This document shows positions 49,814-58,058 of a stretch of DNA of 64,000 bases, piece by piece. The notes beneath the pieces are model-generated. The model did no database searches, was not told the origin of the DNA, and was given only the letters and a program-made list of their open reading frames with translations. A program made the position numbers and the translations under genes. Origin of the DNA: JAITWN01 sp964437335. GTDB lineage: Bacteria > Pseudomonadota > Gammaproteobacteria > SZUA-140. How positions within the stretch are numbered: position 1 is the stretch's first letter; every line of letters starts with the position of its first letter. The stretch lies in contig CAYTGL010000003.1 of the NCBI GenBank assembly GCA_964437335.1, forward strand, positions 62,001 through 126,000. Reading direction: 5' to 3'.

Positions 49814-51564
49814 GGCTGTGCTTCCCTTGTGCGCGGCCGCTCCGCATCCATCAGCGAGAAGCGATGACGCAGCACTTCGGCGGCATTGTCGTCGATCGCA
49901 TCGAGCCGGACCATCGCCGATTGTGCGGCCTCGCCGGCGCGACCGCCGGCCGGCAGCGAATGAAGGGCGCCGGAAGGCGACGGGCGTGCGATCACCCGGG
50001 TGCGGCGTTCACCACCGGGTGCGCCGGCGCCGTGGCCGTCGCGTTCGATCGTGACCGTCTGGCCTGCCGCCTGCGGATCGACGGCGGCGCCGGGACTGAA
50101 GCGCTGCGACTCCGGGTCTTCACGAACGGCGCCCTGCGGGTCGCCGCCTGCGGCGCCGGCGTGCCGGGACAGCATGCGCTGGACGATGTCCCGGTTTACC
50201 GCTGCGCGCGTGTGATTAGGTTGCAGCGACAGGACGTAATCGAAGGCAATCAGGGCATCGTCGAGCCGACCGAGCTGCGCGAGGGTGTTCGCGCGGTTAT
50301 AGGCCGCTGTCGCCCGTTGCGCATCATCGCCGGCGCGTTGTTCCGCGTCGTAAAACAATTCGAGTGCGTCGGCCCAGCGTGACTGACGATAGGCCGCGGC
50401 GCCCGCGCCGAGCCGGCCACTGAAACTGTCGATATCACGATAGAGTGCCTCGGCGTCGGCATAGTGGCCTGACTCGAGCGCTTCAAGCGCGGCGCGCTCG
50501 GTCCATGGTGATGCCTCGGCCAGCGGGGACAACGTGAATGCTGTGAGACCCGTCGCGAGGACGAATGCCGGCAACGCGGTAACAGGATTACGCAGGCGAA
50601 TCGCCAGCAGTAGCCCCAGCCCGGACGCGAGCAGCCAGGGCCAGAGAGGGAGGCCGTCATCGGGAGCGGGGGCGCTCCGCTCTGAACGGGCGAGCGCATC
50701 GATACCCGCGACCAGGTATGTCCAGTCGCCGCCATCGGCGCGCAGACCGGCATAGCGACCGCCGGTGCGCGCGGCAATTTGTGCAAGCAGCGAGGGTTCG
50801 AGGCGTGAAACGACGATCTCGCCGTTTTCGTCGCGCTGGTAACCGCCGGCCGTCGGTACCGGCCCGCCGGTCGTCGTGCCGATGCCGAGCGCGAAGACCG
50901 GGAGATTGCGCCTTGCGAGTCGGTCCGCCGCGGCGAGCACGCCGGTGCTGTCCGTGATTTCGCCATCGCTCAGCACCAGGATCGCGCGGCGGCCGCCCGT
51001 GCCCTGATCGAGCGTGCGGGAGGCGAGTTCGAGTGCGGGGACGAGATTACTGCCCGTGAGGCGGGTCAGCGCGGGATCGAGTGCGTCGAGATACCACGGG
51101 ATCAGCGCGAGGTCAGTCGTCAGCGGCAGCACCGGATAGGCGTGGGCAGAAAATGCAAACAGGGCGACCCGGTCACCGCGCAACCGGCGCAGCAGATCGT
51201 TGAGCTCGAGTCGCGCCCGTTGCAGGCGGTCCGGATCGACGTCGCCGACGCGCATCGATGGCGAGATATCGAGAATGACGGCGATGTCGAGCGCGGGGCG
51301 GGATTGCGCCGCCGGCCGGTCGGCAAGGATCGGACCGCTGATCGCGAGCACGATCAACACCCTTGCGATCAGGTCCAGTCGGGACGAGAATCCGCGCTGC
51401 GGTGCGATGGCCAGCCAGCGCAGAAGACCGGCGTCGGCATAGGCATGCCATTGCGATGGCGCGCCTCCGCTGCGGCGCCAGTAGCGATGGATCGCCCAGT
51501 ACAGCGGCACGAGCAGCAACCACAGCGGTTCGCGCAGGATCAGCGAAGGCAGCCAGTCGCTCAT
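49807..51564 (-). CDS. BatB/BatC fusion: VWA-domain membrane protein with TPR repeats
   Basis: 585 aa from the ATG at 51564; a longer frame from 51648 overlaps batA. Two N-terminal helices frame the loop before a von Willebrand A domain with the MIDAS motif DISPS (VILDISPSMRVGD). After a third membrane region come TPR repeats (ADAEALYRDIDS..., AYNRANTLAQLGRLDDALIAFDYVLSL) and a Gln/Arg-rich tail. BatB and BatC are separate proteins in Bacteroides; here they are one chain. Confidence 0.85.
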   Translation of the reverse strand: MSDWLPSLILREPLWLLLVPLYWAIHRYWRRSGGAPSQWHAYADAGLLRWLAIAPQRGFSSRLDLIARVLIVLAISGPILADRPAAQSRPALDIAVILDISPSMRVGDVDPDRLQRARLELNDLLRRLRGDRVALFAFSAHAYPVLPLTTDLALIPWYLDALDPALTRLTGSNLVPALELASRTLDQGTGGRRAILVLSDGEITDSTGVLAAADRLARRNLPVFALGIGTTTGGPVPTAGGYQRDENGEIVVSRLEPSLLAQIAARTGGRYAGLRADGGDWTYLVAGIDALARSERSAPAPDDGLPLWPWLLASGLGLLLAIRLRNPVTALPAFVLATGLTAFTLSPLAEASPWTERAALEALESGHYADAEALYRDIDSFSGRLGAGAAAYRQSRWADALELFYDAEQRAGDDAQRATAAYNRANTLAQLGRLDDALIAFDYVLSLQPNHTRAAVNRDIVQRMLSRHAGAAGGDPQGAVREDPESQRFSPGAAVDPQAAGQTVTIERDGHGAGAPGGERRTRVIARPSPSGALHSLPAGGRAGEAAQSAMVRLDAIDDNAAEVLRHRFSLMDAERPRTREAQPW

Positions 51565-52559
51565 CGAGTCACCGGAATTCCATAGGGTCTTCGGCGATCT
51601 GCAAGGACCAGCAGCGCGAGCCCGGCCAGGGCCGGTAACCAGTACCATTCCCGTATTTCCGCGCGTGCCGGCAGGCGTGATTGCTCGAGCTTTTCAATAT
51701 CATTGAGTACCTGCAACAGGTCAGATGCCTCGACGATCCGGTAATATTCCCCGTCGGTCCGCGCAGCGAGATTCCTGAGCAAGGCCTCGTCGAGCGGGAT
51801 GTCGGCGATAGTCTGCTCTCCGCTCCGGCCGAGCGGGAACGGCGCTGGGGTATCGCTACCAAGACCAATGGAATAGATCCGGATGCCGGCGGACCGCGCC
51901 AGCTCGGCGGCGGATTCGGGATCAATGCTGCCGGCAGTCGGGACGCCGTCCGTCAGCAGTACCAGTACCCGTGACGCGTCCGCTTCGGTGACTGCCTGCA
52001 TGCGCCTGATAGAGAGCGCCATCGCGTCACCGAGTGCGGTGCGCTCGCCGGCGAGACTGTTGTCGATCTCGGCGATCATCTGCGCAGCCAGCGCGAGATC
52101 GGTCGTCAGCGGCACCCAGGTCATGACGTCGTCGGCGAAGACGACGACGCCGGCGCGCAGGCGTGGCGCCTGTGCGAGAAAGCCGGCCAGCTCGCGCTTG
52201 AGCATATCGAGCCGGCTGACTGCTGCACCGTCGACGGCATAATCGAGGATCCGCATCGAGCCCGAGACATCGATCGTGAATATCATGTTATGTCCGGGCG
52301 CGCCGTCAGAAGGGTCATGTTCCAGCCACTGCGGGCGCGCGAGCGCCGCGATCAGCAAGGCACAGCCGAGCAACCAGTACCAGGGCGTGCCGGGCTTGTG
52401 GGACGGCTCCTGCAGGCGGCCCAGCAGTTCGGCCAGAGGGTGGATCAGCGCCCCGCCGCGAGCGCTGTCCGCCGCCCATCGCCGGCCGATCCACCAGGCG
52501 ACCGCCGGGAGCGGCAGCAGCAGCAACCACAGCGGTGCGGCGAATTCAAACACCGGCAA
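51561..52559 (-). CDS. batA: BatA-like VWA-domain membrane protein
   Basis: 332 aa with two N-terminal helices (residues 7-25 and about 55-72), a VWA domain with MIDAS DVSGS (FTIDVSGSMRI) and a C-terminal helix near residues 305-325. It overlaps batB/C by four bases and the DUF4381 gene by 14 bases. Together with MoxR, BatA probably forms a metal-dependent chaperone-like complex at the membrane. Confidence 0.88.
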   Translation of the reverse strand: MPVFEFAAPLWLLLLPLPAVAWWIGRRWAADSARGGALIHPLAELLGRLQEPSHKPGTPWYWLLGCALLIAALARPQWLEHDPSDGAPGHNMIFTIDVSGSMRILDYAVDGAAVSRLDMLKRELAGFLAQAPRLRAGVVVFADDVMTWVPLTTDLALAAQMIAEIDNSLAGERTALGDAMALSIRRMQAVTEADASRVLVLLTDGVPTAGSIDPESAAELARSAGIRIYSIGLGSDTPAPFPLGRSGEQTIADIPLDEALLRNLAARTDGEYYRIVEASDLLQVLNDIEKLEQSRLPARAEIREWYWLPALAGLALLVLADRRRPYGIPVTR

Positions 52560-53043
52560 GATCCCGGGTTACGGGGGTTCCGGAGAGCCAGTCCCGCGCC
52601 TGATCGAAGTGCGCCGACGTCAGGCCGGATTGACGCGGGCGATAGCGGATTTGTCGCAGTTCCTCGACGAAGCTGAGCCATCGCAGGGATTCATCGGGGC
52701 CTGGCGGCGTGGCTGCGCGCAGCTGCGGCAGCCCGAGTCCGAGTCGCAGCACGGCGCACATTCGGAAACCGGTCTCACGATCATCGAGCATTCCTGATTC
52801 CCACCCCTGTCGCAGCGCCGCGAGACGCTCCAGCGCCTGCGCCCGGGGTGGCAATTGCTCGGCGTGAACCGCGCTGTTCGGGCGCCGAAAGCTGCGCCGC
52901 GAACACCAGAGGCCTACCAGCGCCGCAGTGACTACCAGCACCGCGAGCGCAAACAGGATTACCGGCCGCCATTCGGGCGGTGCCGGGAATTCAATATCCG
53001 CGAGCGTCGCGAGCGCAGCGCTGTCCGTCATGACATTGGTCAT
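52546..53043 (-). CDS. DUF4381-family membrane protein
   Basis: 165 aa from the ATG at 53043, which overlaps the DUF58 stop; longer upstream frames lie inside the DUF58 gene. One membrane helix (about residues 28-48) is followed by a cytoplasmic helical region (ALERLAALRQGWE...). DUF4381 genes sit in MoxR-Bat operons at this position. The function is unknown. Confidence 0.8.
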   Translation of the reverse strand: MTNVMTDSAALATLADIEFPAPPEWRPVILFALAVLVVTAALVGLWCSRRSFRRPNSAVHAEQLPPRAQALERLAALRQGWESGMLDDRETGFRMCAVLRLGLGLPQLRAATPPGPDESLRWLSFVEELRQIRYRPRQSGLTSAHFDQARDWLSGTPVTRDLAGV

Positions 53044-54002
53044 AGCAGGGCGTCGAGTTGCGCCGGCAGATCGATATCGTTGCGAATGACCAGCAGCCCG
53101 ATTCCAAGTCGGCCGCAATCTTCGCGCAACCGCGCATCGCGTTGTGCGACCGCCTCCCGAAAGCGCCTTCTCAGCTCCGGATCGCCGGTATCGACCAGTG
53201 TGACCGCGCCGCCGCCGGGCGGGGTCAGGCGTAATACGCCAGCCTGCGGTAGTTGCCGCTCGGCGACGTCGACGATGCGCAGCGCAATGCACCCGCTATT
53301 TGCAGATCCGGGCGCGGCGCCTGAGGCAGCGCGCGGTAACCAGGCCTCCAATTCGGTCCGGCCTTCAAGCACGTCATGAAAATCGCTGATCAGGCAGCGC
53401 ATGGAACCGTGTTCCGGCACGACGGGCAATGAACGAACGATACGATGCGGTTCCTGCCGCGGCGGAGGCGATCGGCCTGGCGTTGAGGGCGCCGCTGCGG
53501 CTGCGTGCAACAGGTCGAGTACCCCGTGCAGAGAACGGGCGGGCGGAAAGTAGCGGGTCTCCTCGCCAACGACGAGGCCCGAAACCGCTTCACGTTCGGC
53601 GAGCGCCGAGAACGCGAGGATCGCCGCGACGCGTGCTGCGGTCGCGGCCTTCAATTCACGGCGGGTGCCGAACATCATCGAAGGGCTGCGGTCGATCAGC
53701 AGGAACAGATTACGCGCCCGTTCCTCGACAAAGATCTTGGTCACCGGTTTGCCGCTGCGGGCGGTCGCGCGCCAGTCGAGGTGGCGGATGTCGTCGCCTG
53801 GCTGGTATGACCGCGCATCGTGCAGTTCCATGCCCTGACCGCGCCAGCGGGTCGGCCGTGCGCCTGCGGCGGCGGTGACGGGAAAGCGCCGGTAACGCCT
53901 GTTCCGCTGCTGCAGCGTGATCAGGCGAAGGTGTTCCAGTTCGGCGTCGCTGACAAGCGGCAAGCCGGCTTCGGCCCCCGCGATCAGGGTATCGGTACGC
54001 AT
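53040..54002 (-). CDS. DUF58-domain protein of the MoxR operon
   Basis: 320 aa. The DUF58 signature GMELHDARSYQPGDDIRHLDWRATAR is followed by a VWA-like half with LLIDRSPSMMFG. Such proteins are encoded directly after moxR. It overlaps moxR by 19 bases. A role in MoxR-assisted assembly is inferred from context. Confidence 0.88.
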   Translation of the reverse strand: MRTDTLIAGAEAGLPLVSDAELEHLRLITLQQRNRRYRRFPVTAAAGARPTRWRGQGMELHDARSYQPGDDIRHLDWRATARSGKPVTKIFVEERARNLFLLIDRSPSMMFGTRRELKAATAARVAAILAFSALAEREAVSGLVVGEETRYFPPARSLHGVLDLLHAAAAAPSTPGRSPPPRQEPHRIVRSLPVVPEHGSMRCLISDFHDVLEGRTELEAWLPRAASGAAPGSANSGCIALRIVDVAERQLPQAGVLRLTPPGGGAVTLVDTGDPELRRRFREAVAQRDARLREDCGRLGIGLLVIRNDIDLPAQLDALL

Positions 54003-54943
54003 TCAGTGATTCGGGCGATCGCCTGCCCGGCGGTAATCCCGGCGGCCCGCGCGCTGAACCCGAGCCCGATACGATGTCCGAGGGTATCGGGCGCGAGATC
54101 GATGATGTCATCGGGCTCGACGAAATCACGGCCCGACAGCCAGGCGCGGGCACGGGCGGTATGCGCCAGCGCCAGCGTCGCGCGCGGCGAGGCGCCGCGC
54201 GTCAGCCATTCGGCCAGGTCATCATCCCAGCGCGCCGGTGACCGGGTCGCAGCGACCAGTTCGATGATGTAGCGCTCGAGCATCTCGTCGAGATAGATCG
54301 CGTTCACCTGCTGGCGCGCGTCGAGCAATTGCGCTGGCGTCAGCACGACGTCCATGACTGCCAGCGGATCTTGGCCGGCATGGCGAGCGCGGTCGAGTCG
54401 CATGATTGCGAGTTCCTCGTCTGCGGACGGATAGTCGATGCTGATTTTCATCTGAAAACGGTCGAGCTGTGCCTCGGGCAGGGGATAGGTGCCTTCCTGC
54501 TCGATCGGGTTCTGGGTCGCGATCACCATGAAGACCGGCGGCAGCCGGTGCGTCGTGCCACCGACGGTTACCTGGCGTTCCTGCATCGCCTCGAGCAATG
54601 CCGATTGCACTTTTGGCGGGGCCCGGTTGATTTCGTCGGCGAGGATGATCTCGTGGAAGACCGGACCCGGCACGAACTCGAAACGGTTGTCCCTGGGCAG
54701 AAAGATGTCGGTGCCGGTGATGTCGCCCGGGATCATGTCGGGTGTGAACTGGATGCGCTGGAAGCTGAGCGCCATTCCGTTTGCAAGGGCGTGCACGGCA
54801 GTGGTCTTGGCGAGACCCGGAAGGCCCTCGATCAGCGCGTGGCCACCGGTCAGCACGGCGATCGTCAGGCGCTCGACCAGCCGGGACTGGCCGACCACGC
54901 TGCGGCCGATGTGGGCGTGCAGCCGCTCGAACTGGTCTCTCAT
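53984..54943 (-). CDS. moxR: MoxR-family AAA+ ATPase
   Basis: 319 aa. Walker A is GLPGLAKTT (residues about 39-47), Walker B is IILADEINRAPPK, and sensor I is VIATQNPIEQEG. MoxR ATPases act as chaperones for assembly of metalloenzyme or membrane complexes, usually with VWA proteins. It is the first gene of the minus-strand operon, divergent from ccmA with 323 bp between them. Confidence 0.94.
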   Translation of the reverse strand: MRDQFERLHAHIGRSVVGQSRLVERLTIAVLTGGHALIEGLPGLAKTTAVHALANGMALSFQRIQFTPDMIPGDITGTDIFLPRDNRFEFVPGPVFHEIILADEINRAPPKVQSALLEAMQERQVTVGGTTHRLPPVFMVIATQNPIEQEGTYPLPEAQLDRFQMKISIDYPSADEELAIMRLDRARHAGQDPLAVMDVVLTPAQLLDARQQVNAIYLDEMLERYIIELVAATRSPARWDDDLAEWLTRGASPRATLALAHTARARAWLSGRDFVEPDDIIDLAPDTLGHRIGLGFSARAAGITAGQAIARITECVPIP

Positions 54944-55266
54944 GAAATTCCTGTGCCGCCGGGGGGGTTCCGCATCCTGACCGCGATTCTAACCAAATGC
55001 CGGGGTGGGTGACAGGTCAATGCCGAAGGAAACCGGTCGCGGTTCCGGCAGCGACCGCAGCAGCCGGGCCGCGATCATCGAGGATGGCGTGTTGATGGCG
55101 CCGGTGCCGTATGCCGCCCCGGCAGCCTACCCCCCTTGATTGCTGCTTGTCGGCAGTGGGCGCATGTGAGAGACTTACCGGCCACAGTTTCTCTAACTCA
55201 ATCCATAGCTTACGTGACACTATGCGAGACTGCCGCCGAAATGCCCGCGCAGGCGGGGCCTGAGCG
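54944..55266. other. Divergent intergenic region between moxR and ccmA
   Basis: About 320 bp that must contain promoters for the moxR-bat operon (minus) and the ccm operon (plus). I see no clear -35/-10 pair, operator or gene. Confidence 0.5.
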
Positions 55267-55884
55267 ATGCTGCGGGGCGTGGCCCTTGCGGCGATCCGGG
55301 GCGACCGCAGCCTGTTTGCCGATTTGAGTTTTGAGCTCGCAGCCGGCGAACTGCTCTATGTCAACGGTCCTAACGGCAGTGGCAAGACCACGCTGCTCAG
55401 GATGCTGTGTGGGCTCGTGTTGCCGGCGGCCGGCAAGGTGACGTGGGACGGCGATGATATCCATGCACTGGGCGACAGCTTCCGTGCGGAACTCGCCTGG
55501 TGCGGCCATCACAACGCGATCAAGGAGGATCTGACCGGCCTCGAAAACCTGCGGATCGGAGCTTGTCTCGCCGGGCTTGCGACCGGCGAACCGGAGGCGC
55601 TCGCTGCGCTGGAGCGCATGGGGATGCGCGGGTTCGAAAACCTGCCGACCAAGGTCCTGTCCCAGGGCCAGAAACGGCGCGTCGCTGTGGCCCGTCTGCT
55701 GCTGTCCCGGGCGCGCCTGTGGGTGCTCGACGAGCCGTTCACCGCGCTCGATATCACGGCCGTCGGGGTGCTGCAGGCGACGATCCGGGGACATCTGGAG
55801 CGCGGCGGCATGGTCGTGCTGACGACGCACCAGCAGGTCGCAATCGACGCGTCGACGGTCAAACAGATCAGGATGGGTACATGA
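55267..55884 (+). CDS. ccmA: Heme exporter ATP-binding protein CcmA
   Basis: 205 aa ABC ATPase. It has Walker A GPNGSGKT (residues 34-41), signature LSQGQKRR and Walker B LWVLDEP. CcmA with CcmB releases holo-CcmE from CcmC in System I cytochrome c maturation. It overlaps ccmB by four bases and starts the nine-gene ccm operon. Confidence 0.95.
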   Translation: MLRGVALAAIRGDRSLFADLSFELAAGELLYVNGPNGSGKTTLLRMLCGLVLPAAGKVTWDGDDIHALGDSFRAELAWCGHHNAIKEDLTGLENLRIGACLAGLATGEPEALAALERMGMRGFENLPTKVLSQGQKRRVAVARLLLSRARLWVLDEPFTALDITAVGVLQATIRGHLERGGMVVLTTHQQVAIDASTVKQIRMGT

Positions 55885-56564
55885 GCCGCCCCGGGTTGAT
55901 CGGAGCGGTCTGGTGCATGCTGGCCAGGGACCTGACCCTGGCAGGCCGGCGCCTGGTCGATGTGATGACGACGCTGATCTTCTTTGTCATCGTCGTCAGC
56001 CTGTTTCCGCTCGGTGTCGGCCCGGAAATGGGCATCCTGGGTGCGATCGCGCCGGGCGTGTTGTGGGTCGCGGCGCTGCTGGCCTCGATGCTGGCGCTCG
56101 GCCGGCTGTTCAACGCAGACTACGGAGACGGCACGCTGGAGCAGATGCTGCTGGCGCCGCAACCCCTGTCGTTGCTGGTCCTCGGCAAGGTCGCCGCACA
56201 CTGGCTGGTAACCGGGGCGCCGCTGGTGCTGGTCTCGCCGTTGCTCGGCCTGCAATTTGGACTCGGGGCCGCGGAAATCGGCATGCTGATGCTGGCCCTG
56301 CTGCTCGGGACGCCGGCGCTGAGCCTGATCGGCGCGGTAGGCGCCGCGCTGACCTTGGGGTTACGTGGAGGCGGCGTACTGATATCATTACTGATTCTGC
56401 CGCTGTACGTGCCGGTCCTGATCTTTGGCGCCGGAGCGGTCGAGGCGACGGCGGCCGGGATGGACGCCGGGGCACACCTGTCCCTGTTGGCGGCATTTCT
56501 GGTGCTGGCGTTGTGTTTCGGGCCCTGGGTCACGGCGGCGGCGCTGCGGATATCGCTGGATTGA
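55881..56564 (+). CDS. ccmB: Heme exporter membrane protein CcmB
   Basis: 227 aa from the ATG at 55881; the frame is open from 55500 inside ccmA. About six membrane helices are present, with the typical start MTTLIFFVIVVSLFPLGVGP and a DGTLEQMLLAPQ cytoplasmic loop. It partners CcmA. Its stop is followed by a 92-bp gap, the only long gap in the operon. Confidence 0.94.
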   Translation: MSRPGLIGAVWCMLARDLTLAGRRLVDVMTTLIFFVIVVSLFPLGVGPEMGILGAIAPGVLWVAALLASMLALGRLFNADYGDGTLEQMLLAPQPLSLLVLGKVAAHWLVTGAPLVLVSPLLGLQFGLGAAEIGMLMLALLLGTPALSLIGAVGAALTLGLRGGGVLISLLILPLYVPVLIFGAGAVEATAAGMDAGAHLSLLAAFLVLALCFGPWVTAAALRISLD

Positions 56565-56572
56565 TTTTGATT

Positions 56573-56634
56573 GATGCGGTTCGCGGTCTCACCGCATCCT
56601 ACGATGCCGGCTTGGTTTTTCGGGGTCAGACCCG
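56573..56634. repeat. Hairpins between ccmB and ccmC, including a GGGTCAGACCC element
   Basis: A perfect 8-bp hairpin (GATGCGGT, 56573-56580, with ACCGCATC, 56591-56598) is followed by CGGGGTCAGACCCG at 56621-56634. The second is the same short palindrome found in the terminator at 23814. The unit interrupts an otherwise tightly packed operon. Confidence 0.65.
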
Positions 56635-56656
56635 ATGGGTGCATGGATTGGCTTTG

Positions 56657-57406
56657 ATGAGTATTAACTGGTTCAAATATTCCTCGCCGGCGAGCTTCTA
56701 TCCGCTGGCGGGCGCACTGGTCCCGTGGTTCGCGGGCGCCGCTGCGGTGCTTACAGTGTTCGGCCTCTATGTCGGATTTTTCGTCGCCCCGACCGACTAT
56801 CAGCAGGGCGAAGCCTACCGGATCATCTATATCCATGTCCCTGCGGCCTGGATGTCTATGTTCATCTATGTCGTCATGGCCGCCTGGGCCGGCGCCGGCC
56901 TGATTTTCAATACCCGGCTGTCGAGTTACATGGCGCGCGCGCTCGCGCCGACCGGCGCAATCTTCACGCTGATCGCGCTGTGGACCGGTGCGCTGTGGGG
57001 CAAACCCATGTGGGGCACCTGGTGGGTGTGGGACGCGCGTCTGACCTCGGAGTTGATTCTGCTGTTCCTGTATCTCGGGTTCATCGCGTTGAACGCCGCG
57101 ATCGATGACCCGCGTCGAGCGGCGCGCGCAAGCGGCCTGCTGGCGCTGATCGGGGTCGTCAATGTCCCGATCATCTATTTTTCGGTGCGATGGTGGAACA
57201 CGCTGCACCAGGGGGCCTCAATCACCGCATCCAGCGCGCCGACGATGGAATCTTCAATGATTGCCGGGCTAATACTCATGACATTGGCGTTCTGGCTCTA
57301 TACCATAGCGGTGGCGCTGATGCGGGTGCGTTCTGAGATCCTCGAGCGCGAGCGTCACAGCGAGTGGGTCGGCGTGATCATCACGAGCGAGGCGCGGCGG
57401 GCATGA
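56657..57406 (+). CDS. ccmC: Heme-handling protein CcmC
   Basis: 249 aa from the ATG at 56657; the longer frame starting at 55913 lies within ccmB. Six helices flank the WWD motif WGKPMWGTWWVWDARLTSELIL. Conserved His residues lie in IIYIHVPAAW and in WWNTLHQG. CcmC loads heme onto CcmE. It overlaps ccmD as ATGA. Confidence 0.95.
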   Translation: MSINWFKYSSPASFYPLAGALVPWFAGAAAVLTVFGLYVGFFVAPTDYQQGEAYRIIYIHVPAAWMSMFIYVVMAAWAGAGLIFNTRLSSYMARALAPTGAIFTLIALWTGALWGKPMWGTWWVWDARLTSELILLFLYLGFIALNAAIDDPRRAARASGLLALIGVVNVPIIYFSVRWWNTLHQGASITASSAPTMESSMIAGLILMTLAFWLYTIAVALMRVRSEILERERHSEWVGVIITSEARRA

Positions 57407-57585
57407 TGGCATGGCTCGATATGGGCGGTTATGCCCTGTATGTCTGGGGTTCCTACGGGGTGACCACCGTGCTGCTGGCTGCGGAAATCGTCGCGCTGAT
57501 GCGCGGCAGGCGAACTCTGCTGCAGCGTTTGGGTCGTATCAATCGTAATCCGGTAGTGGGGATGAAGCATGAAACCCAGACATAA
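57403..57585 (+). CDS. ccmD: Heme exporter small subunit CcmD
   Basis: 60 aa with one membrane helix (GGYALYVWGSYGVTTVLLAAEI) and a basic tail, the normal CcmD form. It stabilises the CcmABC-CcmE complex. It overlaps ccmC by 4 bases and ccmE by 17 bases. Confidence 0.9.
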   Translation: MMAWLDMGGYALYVWGSYGVTTVLLAAEIVALMRGRRTLLQRLGRINRNPVVGMKHETQT

Positions 57586-58036
57586 GCGGTTGGCCTTCAT
57601 TGCAGTGGGCCTGGCCGGGATTGGTATTGCCACGGCACTGATTCTCAACGCATTTCAGGGGAATCTCGTGTTCTTCTTCAGCCCCAGCCAGGTCGCCTCG
57701 CAAGAGGCGCCGATCGACCGCAAGTTCCGGCTCGGCGGGCTGGTCGAAGCGGGCAGCGTGGTACGCGCGGCCGACGGGCTGACCGTGCGGTTTATCGTCA
57801 CCGACACGGTCCAGAGCGTCCCGGTCGAGTATGTCGGTATCCTGCCCGACCTGTTCCGGGAGGGGCAGGGAGTAGTGACCCAGGGACGGCTCGGCGTGGA
57901 TGGCCTGTTCCGGGCGGAAGAAGTGCTGGCGCGGCACGACGAGACCTACATGGCGCCTGAAGTCGCCGATGCGTTGAAACGGGCCGGCGCGACGGTGGGC
58001 AACGACGGGACTGCCGCAAAGGCGGTTTCGAACTGA
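57569..58036 (+). CDS. ccmE: Heme chaperone CcmE
   Basis: 155 aa with one N-terminal anchor (residues 8-27) and a periplasmic OB-fold domain. The heme-linking His is in LARHDETYMAPEV. RLGGLVEAGSV and VTQGRLGVDGLFRAEEVLA are typical. It carries heme from CcmC to CcmF. Confidence 0.96.
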   Translation: MKPRHKRLAFIAVGLAGIGIATALILNAFQGNLVFFFSPSQVASQEAPIDRKFRLGGLVEAGSVVRAADGLTVRFIVTDTVQSVPVEYVGILPDLFREGQGVVTQGRLGVDGLFRAEEVLARHDETYMAPEVADALKRAGATVGNDGTAAKAVSN

Positions 58037-58058
58037 TGGATACAGGGGAGCAGAACCG

